DNA of 7,052 nucleotides from Bacteroidales bacterium UBA1035 (GTDB taxonomy: Bacteria; Bacteroidota; Bacteroidia; Bacteroidales; Dysgonomonadaceae). How positions within the stretch are numbered: the first letter of the stretch is position 1; each line of letters opens with the position of its first letter. Position numbers and translations under genes: made by a program. Positions 1 through 6,200 of this stretch are shown here, piece after piece. The DNA lies in the NCBI GenBank assembly GCA_002316835.1, contig DCEG01000060.1, positions 18,458 through 25,509 of the forward strand. Reading direction: 5' to 3'. The notes beneath the pieces are model-generated. The model was not told the origin of the DNA. It saw nothing but the letters and a program-made list of their open reading frames with translations, and did not search any database.

Positions 1-179
1 TGTAAATCAGAAACGTTTCGCCCTGACGCAGTTTCATACCTTTCCAATGCAATTCCCGGTTGAGCTATTTCTGAACTTAGAAAGTGTACATCGCTGATAA
101 TTGCCATTTTTACCGGTTGTGAATGGGCAATTGTCAACGACACAAAAAACAAAAACAATAAAATATATTTTTTCATCAT
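1..179 (-). CDS. Secreted calcineurin-like metallophosphoesterase, N-terminal fragment
   Basis: Translating the minus strand from the ATG at 179-177 gives an open frame of 59 codons plus two bases that runs off the left edge, so only the N-terminus is present. It starts MMKKYILLFLFFVSLTIAHS, a lysine start followed by a hydrophobic core, which is a typical signal peptide with likely cleavage near residues 18-21. Straight after comes VKMAIISDVHFLS (about residues 23-35). The D-x-H in this string is the first metal-binding motif of calcineurin-like phosphoesterases. A second Met codon (176-174) is an equally possible start. The start lies 5 bp past the stop of the nuclease gene, so the two are almost certainly co-transcribed; a TAGGAT stretch overlapping the nuclease end could serve as its ribosome site. 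The substrate cannot be inferred, because the remaining metal ligands (GD, GNH, GHxH) lie outside the window. Confidence 0.8.
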   Translation of the reverse strand, partial: MMKKYILLFLFFVSLTIAHSQPVKMAIISDVHFLSSEIAQPGIALERYETASGRNVSDL

Positions 180-184
180 CAATC

Positions 185-1051
185 CTACTTCAAGCTAAAA
201 GGTTGGTTTTTCTTGTTGCCCCAAACGTGCTCCACTAATTCAGGATAATCGATAAACGGGTTCCTGTTTTTCTGAATGCCAAAAACAGTTTCGTTTCGAT
301 TTAGCTCTTTTTCGCTCACCGGATCTTGGCGATGCCATTTGAGGAACATTTCCACGGACCAATCTTTTATTGCCGGATATTTATTCCCGCCAATTTGGGC
401 GGAGCGCCAGTTCGCAACATCGTTTTCATAAGCCGTAACCATATAAAAATATGTTCGGGCAAAGTCGCCTTTGTACTCATTTACAGGTTCAAATACGGTT
501 TGTGTATAATTGCCGAAAGTATTTTGCCCGACTCTGGAACCGTTGGTGGATTCCCACGAGAAAATACCGACTTCGCCAAACGGCAGATTCCCACGGCGAT
601 TGTTTACATAACCATCAGTAGGATAAACGTGAAAAAGATCGGAATACATGGGTTCGGCATCACGGAACCAGCTTTTTGGGACAGAGTGTTCCCGGTTGTA
701 ACAATCGCCTTCCTGGCGAAAATTGCCGCATCGTTTTCGGTCGATGTAAAATGTATATTTCGATTTTCCATTGGGAATATCGGAATACATATCCCAAACT
801 GAACCGTCGGGTTTTAAATCGGTTTTTTCAAATGCAGACCAAATTTCAGAATAAGAAATTGCATGGTGATTGCCGATGATTTCGAAGAGTGCTGTTTTTA
901 ATTCTGCTCCACTTTTTCCGTTTGCTTTGCTGTAATATTCAGAATATGAAACCGATATCGGCACCTGAACAGATTCTGAAGCTTTTTGCTTACATGTTCC
1001 AGATAGAAATACGAAAAAAAGAATGTAAACGGAAAAACGAAGAAATTTCAT
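185..1051 (-). CDS. Secreted endonuclease I-family nuclease (EndA/NucM-like)
   Basis: This 288-residue protein matches the endonuclease I family (beta-beta-alpha-metal, 'His-Me finger' nucleases that cut DNA, sometimes RNA, outside the cytoplasm). Residues 119-129, NREHSVPKSWF, form the catalytic motif: H122 should be the general base, and the preceding E121 is a likely metal ligand by analogy with Vvn/EndA nucleases. Residues 141-160 (HVYPTDGYVNNRRGNLPFGE) are the second conserved block, with an Asn (150 or 151) expected to bind the metal. The C-terminal block RNETVFGIQKNRNPFIDYPE (252-271) is also family-typical. Residues 1-20 are a signal peptide ending SGTC. C20 could be lipidated, but Thr at -1 is a poor lipobox, so simple secretion is possible. 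C108 and C117 could form a disulfide. Length is normal and no key residue is missing. It follows dnaA by 77 bp with its own likely promoter and precedes the phosphoesterase by 5 bp. The pairing suggests nucleic-acid or phosphate scavenging, which is inference. Confidence 0.92.
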   Translation of the reverse strand: MKFLRFSVYILFFVFLSGTCKQKASESVQVPISVSYSEYYSKANGKSGAELKTALFEIIGNHHAISYSEIWSAFEKTDLKPDGSVWDMYSDIPNGKSKYTFYIDRKRCGNFRQEGDCYNREHSVPKSWFRDAEPMYSDLFHVYPTDGYVNNRRGNLPFGEVGIFSWESTNGSRVGQNTFGNYTQTVFEPVNEYKGDFARTYFYMVTAYENDVANWRSAQIGGNKYPAIKDWSVEMFLKWHRQDPVSEKELNRNETVFGIQKNRNPFIDYPELVEHVWGNKKNQPFSLK

Positions 1052-1077
1052 CGGCCATCAATATAGTGATACGCCAA

Positions 1078-1110
1078 CAAAATTAGAAAATTATTCGCGG
1101 AAAAACCAAT
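1078..1110 (-). promoter_or_regulatory. Bacteroidota-type promoter for the nuclease gene
   Basis: On the minus strand TAATTTTG (1085-1078) fits the TAnnTTTG -7 consensus of Bacteroidota primary sigma factor promoters exactly. An ATTG (1110-1107) lies 21 bp upstream of it and can serve as the -33 TTG. Transcription would start near 1071, giving a leader of about 20 bases before the ATG at 1051. The promoter sits wholly within the 77-bp gap after dnaA, so the nuclease need not depend on dnaA transcription. Matching is by eye, with no experimental support. Confidence 0.55.
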
Positions 1111-1128
1111 TTAGGAAGGCAAAAGAAA

Positions 1129-2529
1129 CTAAGACTGCAAGAGACGCTCTATTTCATCTATATCCGAACGGAAACCTTTGTCGACATCAGATAAATCTCT
1201 GATGGTATTGCAGGCATGAAGAACGGTGGCGTGGTTGCGGTTACCCACCTGGATTCCGATTTGCGAAAGCGATAATTCCGTGTGTCTCTTGATGAAAAAC
1301 ATGGTTACCTGCCGAGCCTGTACAATTTCTCTTTTTCTGGATGCGGATTGAATCAGGTCTCTCTTTACATTGTAGAAATCGCTGACCGTTTCCTGAATCT
1401 TTTGCACGGTAATTTTTTTCTTTTCGAAACGGATGTTCTGCTCCATTACCCGACGTGCAAGTACGAGGTCGATTTCGCGATTGTTGATGATGGAGTGCGC
1501 CATCAGCGACACGATGATACCTTCGAGATCGCGTACATTTTCAGTTACGTTTTCGGCGATGAAATCGATTACCTGATCTGAAATTGTCAAACCATCAGTC
1601 AGCACTTTGTGCTTTAATATTTTCTTGCGTAGTTCTTTGTCGGGACGATCCAACTTTGTTGATAACCCCCATCTAAAACGTGTGAGTAATCGTTCTTCCA
1701 GTCCCTGCATATCGGTTGGTGCACAGTCGGATGTCATTACCAACTGCTTGTTGTTCTGATGGAGATGATTGAAGATGTGAAAAAAAGTGTTCTGAGTTTT
1801 TTCCAATCCGGACAATTCCTGAATGTCATCGATAATAAGTACGTCGATACTTTGATAAAAGTTGATAAAATCGTTTATGGTGTTGAAGCGGCGAGCATCG
1901 GTATACTGCACTTTGAACAAATGTGCTGTTATGTAAAGTACTTTTTTGTCTGGATACAATTCAAGAACTTTTGATCCGATGGCGTGGCATAAATGTGTTT
2001 TCCCTACTCCGGACTTTCCGTACACAAAAAGCGGATTAAAAGCTGTTTTTGCAGGGTTTAAACCTACTGCTTCAGCTGCGGTGCGCGCCAGGCGGTTGCT
2101 TTCACCTTCAAAGAAGTTGTTGAAGGTGTATTTTGAATTTATCTGCGAATCGAACTCCGATGGTTCAACTCTGTCGAAAGGGCTGGGGACTTTTGCAGAA
2201 ATCGGATTTGGATTTTTTTTATCTGAAATAGAAAGCTTGGGCTCTCCCCGCATCTCAACGGTCGTATTGCTTTCTGCTTCTACCAAAATACGGTAGTTTA
2301 GAATTGTACCTTCACCAATTTTGCGGTAAAGTGTTTGTTGGATGAGATCGATGTATTTATCCTCAAGATATTCGTAAAAAAACTGACTGGGTACTTGAAT
2401 GGTGAGAACATTGTCTTCATATTTCAACGGGACAATAGGACTAAACCATGTGTTGAACGCAGCTTCGGGAATGATATCACGAATCACGTCAAGACAGTTC
2501 TTCCATAAAATTTTACAGTCAGTATTCAT
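1129..2529 (-). CDS. dnaA: Chromosomal replication initiator protein DnaA
   Basis: DnaA is the cytoplasmic AAA+ ATPase that binds DnaA boxes at oriC and opens the duplex for DnaB loading. At 466 residues it is full length and every domain is visible. Domain I (about 1-85) starts ILWKNCLDVIRDIIPEAAFN. A short variable linker spans about 86-130. The AAA+ core begins near YTFNNF (134-139), with Walker A GKSGVGKT (171-178, K177), Walker B LIIDDIQ (231-237, D234/D235), sensor 1 around VMTSD (264-268), box VII RLLTRFRWGL (280-289) whose R284 is the probable arginine finger, and sensor II VRDLEGII (332-339, R333). Domain IV carries the DnaA-box-binding helix-turn-helix, with signature GNRNHATVLHAC (429-440). 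Upstream in frame there is a stop (2541-2539), so the ATG at 2529 is the first possible Met. A purine-rich AAGAAGGAAAA lies about 17 bases upstream, too far for a normal Shine-Dalgarno. No dnaN or other usual replication neighbour is present within the window. Confidence 0.98.
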   Translation of the reverse strand: MNTDCKILWKNCLDVIRDIIPEAAFNTWFSPIVPLKYEDNVLTIQVPSQFFYEYLEDKYIDLIQQTLYRKIGEGTILNYRILVEAESNTTVEMRGEPKLSISDKKNPNPISAKVPSPFDRVEPSEFDSQINSKYTFNNFFEGESNRLARTAAEAVGLNPAKTAFNPLFVYGKSGVGKTHLCHAIGSKVLELYPDKKVLYITAHLFKVQYTDARRFNTINDFINFYQSIDVLIIDDIQELSGLEKTQNTFFHIFNHLHQNNKQLVMTSDCAPTDMQGLEERLLTRFRWGLSTKLDRPDKELRKKILKHKVLTDGLTISDQVIDFIAENVTENVRDLEGIIVSLMAHSIINNREIDLVLARRVMEQNIRFEKKKITVQKIQETVSDFYNVKRDLIQSASRKREIVQARQVTMFFIKRHTELSLSQIGIQVGNRNHATVLHACNTIRDLSDVDKGFRSDIDEIERLLQS

Positions 2530-2598
2530 TCGAATTAATTAATGATTTTCCTTCTTCTTTGGTTCTGCTTAGTTTGGAGAATACAAATTTTCAAAAAA

Positions 2599-2646
2599 AA
2601 AACGAGAAAAAAAAATCGTTTTGTTATTTGTGATTTTATAACAAAA
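2599..2646. repeat. Overlapping inverted repeats upstream of dnaA
   Basis: Two inverted repeats share bases. The first has arms AAAACGA (2599-2605) and TCGTTTT (2616-2622) around an A-rich 10-base loop. The second has arms TTTTGTTAT (2619-2627) and ATAACAAAA (2638-2646), a perfect 9-bp match around a 10-base spacer. The arms overlap at 2619-2622, so only one could form as a hairpin at a time. Read on the minus strand the first hairpin is followed by ten T residues, resembling a weak terminator or attenuator. The position, 70-117 bp upstream of the dnaA ATG, also suits an operator. Function is unknown. Confidence 0.5.
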
Positions 2647-2830
2647 ACACCCGCTTAATTATCAGTTGAATAGGGCTATGAGATTGTTATACAGTGTGTT
2701 ATATAAATATCCAAAACTGTAATTGATTGATTGATAGAGTTCTGCGATAAGTGTATTAATTTAACTTAATATTGATGTAAAAGTTACATTATTGTTACTT
2801 AGAACCAATAAATCAATAGTTTTAAGAGAG

Positions 2831-2900
2831 CCGAAAATCAAAGCCAATATTTAGAATAATTCTATATAAGGTGAAATCGAAAAATTAACTCGATTTTCGG
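2831..2900. repeat. Nested inverted repeats just past the MCE gene stop
   Basis: CCGAAAATC (2831-2839) and GATTTTCGG (2892-2900) form a perfect 9-bp inverted pair 52 bp apart. Between them lies the perfect 13-bp palindrome TAGAATAATTCTA (2852-2864). A second pair, AAATCGA (2874-2880) and TCGATTT (2890-2896), overlaps the right outer arm. On the minus strand this last hairpin begins about 8 bases after the TAA of the MCE gene, so it could end or stabilise the amidase-MCE transcript. It has no T-tract after the stem and is AT-rich, so a strong intrinsic terminator is unlikely. Confidence 0.4.
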
Positions 2901-2904
2901 AAAC

Positions 2905-3807
2905 TTAGAACAGACGCACTCTTATGCTCAAATATCGTTCCGGATTTTCACGTATGTCTTCGAGCAATTTTGTCGCGGTATGTATGGTATTTGTCAAACT
3001 ATCGTGTAGCTGCGTGTCGTTAGTTAATTTACCTAACGAATTATTGGTATCTGTCAGTTTTGATGACAGTATTTTCAAGTTATCGACTGTCGCGTCAATA
3101 GAACTAAATGTTTTTTGAAGTTCTAAAGAATTTAATTCAGCCGTAACGTCTTTTAAATCGTTTGAAACCGCGGTGAGATTTTGCGTTACAGTTGGTAAAT
3201 CTTTTCTTAACGAAGCCGTAATTGCATTAATGCTTTTACTGGATTGATCCAATTGAGCGACTGTGGATCCGATGCCTGTTATAGATTGTTCCCACATTGG
3301 GTTTGCCATCAATTTGTTTAGTGTCATTACCACAGAATCAATATGAGTCAAAATGGAATCAGCTTTCGGAACAATGTTTGCAACTCCGTTCATCATTCCC
3401 TGTTTTTGTTGTCCATACAAGGTGTCTCCCGGAACGAGTAACTCAGAAACATCTTTGTTTGCAACAAGACTTACCGTAGATGCACCCAGTAAATCAGATC
3501 CAAATTCGAAATAACTTCCTTTCGGTATCCGGTAATTACCTTCGAGATTGATGTCTACAGCAAAACGAATAGGGTTAGAACTGTGCATCCTGATAGCATT
3601 TACTAACCCGATTTGGTATCCGTTCACATATACCGGCGATGAAGGGTAAAGTCCTAAAACATCATCGAACATGGCAATATAGGTGTTTTGCTTTTTCAAA
3701 ACATTGGTACCTTTCAGGAAATTAACTCCAAAATAGAGGAGCACCAAAGCTATAAGAAATGAAACTCCTATAATGAAATTTCTGCTGAATTTGCTTTGAC
3801 TTTGCAT
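2905..3807 (-). CDS. MCE/MlaD-family protein (lipid-transport substrate-binding component)
   Basis: The 300-residue product has a short cytoplasmic N-terminus, one membrane segment (about 10-30, FIIGVSFLIALVLLYFGVNF), then an MCE domain (about 38-118) with the family-like stretches FDDVLGLYPSSPVYVNG, YRIPKGSYFEFGSDLLGAS and the GDTLYG turn just after it. Residues about 150-290 are rich in heptad-like Leu/Ile/Val with Ser, Thr and Asp, consistent with a long helical or coiled-coil periplasmic region. It ends NPERYLSIRVRLF, close to the NPxxY end common in MCE proteins of this phylum. Known relatives (MlaD) are anchored in the inner membrane, form hexameric rings and carry phospholipids for an MlaFE ABC transporter. 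No mlaE- or mlaF-like gene is present here, so its transporter, if any, is encoded elsewhere. It starts 11 bp after the amidase stop, so they form one operon. The substrate is not known. Confidence 0.88.
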   Translation of the reverse strand: MQSQSKFSRNFIIGVSFLIALVLLYFGVNFLKGTNVLKKQNTYIAMFDDVLGLYPSSPVYVNGYQIGLVNAIRMHSSNPIRFAVDINLEGNYRIPKGSYFEFGSDLLGASTVSLVANKDVSELLVPGDTLYGQQKQGMMNGVANIVPKADSILTHIDSVVMTLNKLMANPMWEQSITGIGSTVAQLDQSSKSINAITASLRKDLPTVTQNLTAVSNDLKDVTAELNSLELQKTFSSIDATVDNLKILSSKLTDTNNSLGKLTNDTQLHDSLTNTIHTATKLLEDIRENPERYLSIRVRLF

Positions 3808-3818
3808 AATTTATTTCT

Positions 3819-4907
3819 TTATTTTATTCTTTTGCCGTCTTTGAATTCTACAATGAAAGCATCTTTGAATTTGGTCTGAACGGTCTTGAGTGTTTTGTTT
3901 ATTTCGTTGAGATCAGATGATTTGCCATATGTGTATTTGTACGTAGTTCCGTCAACATAATAATCCACCGGTTTTAACCCTTTCAACTGAGAGGAATTCT
4001 CTGACAGTTTTCGTGATGCAGTTAGAAACTGAACCCGATATTCACTTGCGTTTGTACTTGTAGTAGCAGATACATTAGTTGCGGCTGTTTGTCGTTGCTC
4101 TGAATTGGTGAATACGTGGCTTTTTTTATCGTATTCACGTTTATATTCTTTGAATGCCAGATAAACAGAGTTGGCAAGTGATTTTTGTCCGGTTTCGGTT
4201 TTCATGTAACGTTCGTCGGCGGCATTTGAAATGTAGCCCAACTCCACCAAAATGCTCGGCATAGCTACCTCCCGAAGTACTAAAAAACCAGCTTGCCGCA
4301 CGTTTCTATTGACTCTTTTCGAATTATTTACCAGCCTGTTTTGCACCAGCGATGCAAAGTATACACTTTGCTGAAGGTATTGATCGGTCATAAACTCGAA
4401 CATAATGTACGATTCCGGTTCATTGGGATTAAAACCCTGATACTTTGTAGAATAATCGTCTTCGTATAAGATTACTGAGTTTTCAGCTTTTGCCACGTCC
4501 AGGTTATCTTTACTTCGATGCAGTCCTAAGACGAATGTCTCAACGCCTTGCGGAGATTGCCTTCTTCTGTCGAGTGCATTGCAATGCAGTGAAATATACA
4601 AATCGGCTTTCGCTTTATTGGCTATTTCGGCTCTTTTATTTAACTCAATAAACTTGTCGGTATCTCTAGTATATAAAATTTTTACGTCCTGATGATTGTT
4701 TTTGATGAGCTCCCCTAGTTTTTTTCCAACAGAGAGTACAATATCTTTTTCTTTTGAACTCGACCCGATTGCACCAGGATCGCGACCTCCATGACCTGGA
4801 TCGATAACAACGGTGAATCCGTTTTTTTGTGCAAAAACACTTTCTGTCGAAATCAGAAATAAAATTCCCAAACAGTAAATAATAATTTTTTTCACTCGCA
4901 GCGTCAT
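3819..4907 (-). CDS. N-acetylmuramoyl-L-alanine amidase (Amidase_3) with SPOR-like C-terminus
   Basis: This 362-residue exported zinc enzyme should cleave the bond between MurNAc and L-alanine in peptidoglycan, splitting the wall during growth or division. A signal peptide covers about 1-26, with likely cleavage after SVFA before Q27. The Amidase_3 domain spans about 31-256: VVIDPGHGG carries zinc ligand H39, SSKEKDI carries E53, LYISLHCNA carries H108, and ILVELGYISN carries the catalytic E222. All are present, so it should be active. A Ser/Thr/Asn-rich linker (about 262-288) leads to a C-terminal domain (about 289-357, YRVQFLTAS... to FIVEFKDGKRI), which resembles a SPOR domain that binds denuded glycan at division sites; that match is by pattern only. 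The ATG at 4907 is preceded by a good -7 element. A GTG at codon 5 is a less likely start. The MCE gene follows by 11 bp. Confidence 0.95.
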   Translation of the reverse strand: MTLRVKKIIIYCLGILFLISTESVFAQKNGFTVVIDPGHGGRDPGAIGSSSKEKDIVLSVGKKLGELIKNNHQDVKILYTRDTDKFIELNKRAEIANKAKADLYISLHCNALDRRRQSPQGVETFVLGLHRSKDNLDVAKAENSVILYEDDYSTKYQGFNPNEPESYIMFEFMTDQYLQQSVYFASLVQNRLVNNSKRVNRNVRQAGFLVLREVAMPSILVELGYISNAADERYMKTETGQKSLANSVYLAFKEYKREYDKKSHVFTNSEQRQTAATNVSATTSTNASEYRVQFLTASRKLSENSSQLKGLKPVDYYVDGTTYKYTYGKSSDLNEINKTLKTVQTKFKDAFIVEFKDGKRIK

Positions 4908-4920
4908 TTTTCTGTCTGTC

Positions 4921-4954
4921 TTATTTCATACAAAAATAGATAATTATTTCATAC
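4921..4954. repeat. 11-bp direct repeat across the amidase promoter
   Basis: TTATTTCATAC occurs at 4921-4931 and again, identically, at 4944-4954, a 23-bp period (about two helical turns) with 12 bp between copies. On the minus strand the upstream copy lies between the -33 and -7 positions and the downstream copy spans the predicted start of transcription. This arrangement suits a repressor binding two sites on one face of the helix, but no regulator is identified and chance in AT-rich DNA is possible. Confidence 0.55.
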
Positions 4955-4959
4955 TAAAG
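4931..4959 (-). promoter_or_regulatory. Likely promoter of the amidase-MCE operon
   Basis: On the minus strand TATTTTTG (4938-4931) matches the Bacteroidota -7 consensus TAnnTTTG. The best -33 candidate is CTTTAG (4959-4954), weak and slightly close. Transcription would begin near 4924, about 17 bases before the ATG at 4907. The element lies between and just touches two direct copies of an 11-bp repeat, listed separately. Confidence 0.5.
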
Positions 4960-4991
4960 TGAAGTAAACTGTTATGTACACTATTTTTAAC

Positions 4992-5017
4992 AAAAAAGCC
5001 GCACAAAAATGTACGGC
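4992..5017 (-). terminator. Intrinsic terminator of the thioredoxin-fold lipoprotein gene
   Basis: On the minus strand GCCGTACA (5017-5010), a TTTT loop (5009-5006) and TGTGCGGC (5005-4998) make an 8-bp stem with one G-U pair and a GC-rich base, followed directly by six T residues (4997-4992). It begins 26 bp after the stop codon ending at 5044. This is a textbook Rho-independent terminator and separates this gene from the amidase operon. There is no T-tract in the plus direction, so it should work one way only. Confidence 0.92.
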
Positions 5018-5043
5018 CTCTTGGTTATTTTAGAAAAACTAAA

Positions 5044-6159
5044 TTATTGTCCTAACAATTCATTCAGTTTGTTGTGTAATTCTGCTCCACGTAGGTCTTT
5101 GGCAATGATAGTTCCGTCTTTATCCAAAAGAACAGTGTGCGGAATTCCGCGGAAAGCATATAATTCTACAACCTGAGTATCCCAGAATTTAAGTTCAGAC
5201 ATTTGCGGCCAAGTCATATTCATGTCTTTTATGCCACTTAACCATCTTTCTCTTTCTCTGTCTAAAGAAACACCCACAACTTCAAAACCTTTGTTTTTAT
5301 AGTTGTTGTAAGCGGCAACCACATTAGGCATTTCGTCGCGGCAAGGGCCACACCATGCTGCCCAGAAATCAACTAGAACAACTTTCCCTTTTCCGGCGTA
5401 ATCTGATAATGAAACATTTTTTCCATCAGGATCCGGCATAGTGAAATCAACGAATTTTTGACCGATAGCTACTTTCTCGGCATTTTCAAGACGGGTAACG
5501 ATGCGTTTAATGTTATCTTGTGATTTGTAAGCATCATCAGTCAAATTGAGAATTTCTCTCTGAGTTTCCGGTTCAAACATTTCGGCAGAAGTCATAAACA
5601 AGAATTTCCCAAGAGGATTGGTAATGTTGTTTTTAATGAAATCGGCAGTTTTTGTGGACATGTTGCCCGATAACTTATCATATTGCGCGTTGAGTGCAGC
5701 GTCAAGAGAATCGGTCATTGCACCGGCCGATGCAACTTCCTGATATTGTTGAGAAAGTGCGCGAATTTCTTTTGTTGCATTTTCCTGATCTTTTCTGAAT
5801 GTGTTATATGAGTCATTCAATTGTGAACCTGAAACAGTTACGGTTGTATCGAATTTAACACTGATATTGCCCGGCTCTAATATTGCAAGTACTCTGGATT
5901 GTTTTTGTGGATTTACCGTTTCGTCGAGAGCGATAAAGCGCAGTAGAGTGGAGTCTGCCGGACCTTCGAATGTAAATGTGCCGTTTTTTATAACAGCTGT
6001 GTCAACTGATATCATTTGATCGGCAGTCATTTCCTGAACGTACACGTTCGTGCCTTCATAGGCAGGATCGGTAACCGTTCCGATAATTTTGTAATTTTTA
6101 TTGCTTTGACAAGAAATCAAAACGATAGCTGTGATAAACAGGATTGAAAATTTTTTCAT
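5044..6159 (-). CDS. TlpA-like thiol-disulfide oxidoreductase lipoprotein with N-terminal DUF4369
   Basis: With the start at 6159 the product has 371 residues: signal peptide MKKFSILFITAIVLISC with lipobox LISC, so C17 should be lipidated. Residues about 22-105 (YKIIGTVTDPAYEG onward) look like DUF4369, a domain often found before TlpA-type folds in Bacteroidota. A helical middle region follows (about 115-230). The AhpC/TSA-Redoxin thioredoxin fold covers about 233-371, with VLVDFWAAWCGPC holding the active-site C270-G-P-C273 pair and the cis-proline in RGIPHT (P340). Relatives reduce or exchange disulfides in envelope proteins; the partner is unknown. A start 15 codons further upstream (6204) is open, but the leading MCIFAPFLN is not signal-like and a good -7 element (6199-6192) lies inside that extension. 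I therefore place the start at 6159, after an A-rich leader. The gene appears monocistronic, with a terminator at about 5017-4992. Confidence 0.93.
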   Translation of the reverse strand: MKKFSILFITAIVLISCQSNKNYKIIGTVTDPAYEGTNVYVQEMTADQMISVDTAVIKNGTFTFEGPADSTLLRFIALDETVNPQKQSRVLAILEPGNISVKFDTTVTVSGSQLNDSYNTFRKDQENATKEIRALSQQYQEVASAGAMTDSLDAALNAQYDKLSGNMSTKTADFIKNNITNPLGKFLFMTSAEMFEPETQREILNLTDDAYKSQDNIKRIVTRLENAEKVAIGQKFVDFTMPDPDGKNVSLSDYAGKGKVVLVDFWAAWCGPCRDEMPNVVAAYNNYKNKGFEVVGVSLDRERERWLSGIKDMNMTWPQMSELKFWDTQVVELYAFRGIPHTVLLDKDGTIIAKDLRGAELHNKLNELLGQ

Positions 6160-6191
6160 AATCTTTTTCTTTTTTATGTTTAAAAACGGTG

Positions 6192-6199
6192 CAAATATA
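6192..6199 (-). promoter_or_regulatory. -7 promoter element of the TlpA-like gene
   Basis: On the minus strand TATATTTG (6199-6192) is a perfect TAnnTTTG element. Transcription would start near 6186, leaving a leader of about 26 bases to the ATG at 6159. No TTG/TTTG is found at the -33 distance; that position falls in the right arm of a 12-bp inverted repeat. The element also helps decide the start codon, since an ATG at 6204 would lie upstream of the transcript start. Confidence 0.55.
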
Positions 6200-6200
6200 C

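Larger units (their letters stand above)
2530..2904. other. AT-rich intergenic region upstream of dnaA
   Basis: This 375-bp gap separates the MCE gene stop from the dnaA start. I see no open frame worth calling (the longest ATG frame noted on the plus strand is 14 codons) and no RNA gene. It holds two A-runs (2593-2602 and 2607-2615), several inverted repeats described separately, a 20-bp imperfect palindrome (2781-2800), and a TTGA tandem near 2721-2735. The dnaA promoter should lie here but is not obvious. AAAATTTG (2591-2584) and TGTTTTTG (2649-2642) on the minus strand each miss the TAnnTTTG element by one base. No good DnaA box (TTATnCACA) was found. The nearest, TTATACAGT around 2689-2697, has two mismatches in the most conserved half. 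An origin here is therefore unsupported. Confidence 0.7.

Noticed and set aside
429..440. Ala in place of Thr/Ser in the DnaA signature (residue 434 of GNRNHATV)
   Set aside because: Considered as an unusual substitution, but from memory HATV is common in Bacteroidota DnaA, so it is not reported as a finding. The coordinates given are protein residues of DnaA.
326..802. 158-codon plus-strand open frame
   Set aside because: It lies entirely antisense to the endonuclease I gene, whose conserved motifs establish the minus-strand frame as the real one; the plus-strand product has no recognisable motif.
1946..2296. 116-codon plus-strand open frame, and the other plus-strand frames within 1282-2296
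   Set aside because: They are antisense to dnaA, which shows all expected AAA+ and DNA-binding motifs; the antisense translations look random.
2689..2697. TTATACAGT as a DnaA box
   Set aside because: It differs from TTATnCACA at the last two positions, and I found no cluster of further boxes around it.
2674..2718. 14-codon ATG frame in the dnaA upstream region
   Set aside because: Too short, no ribosome site, and no gene-like feature in the residues.
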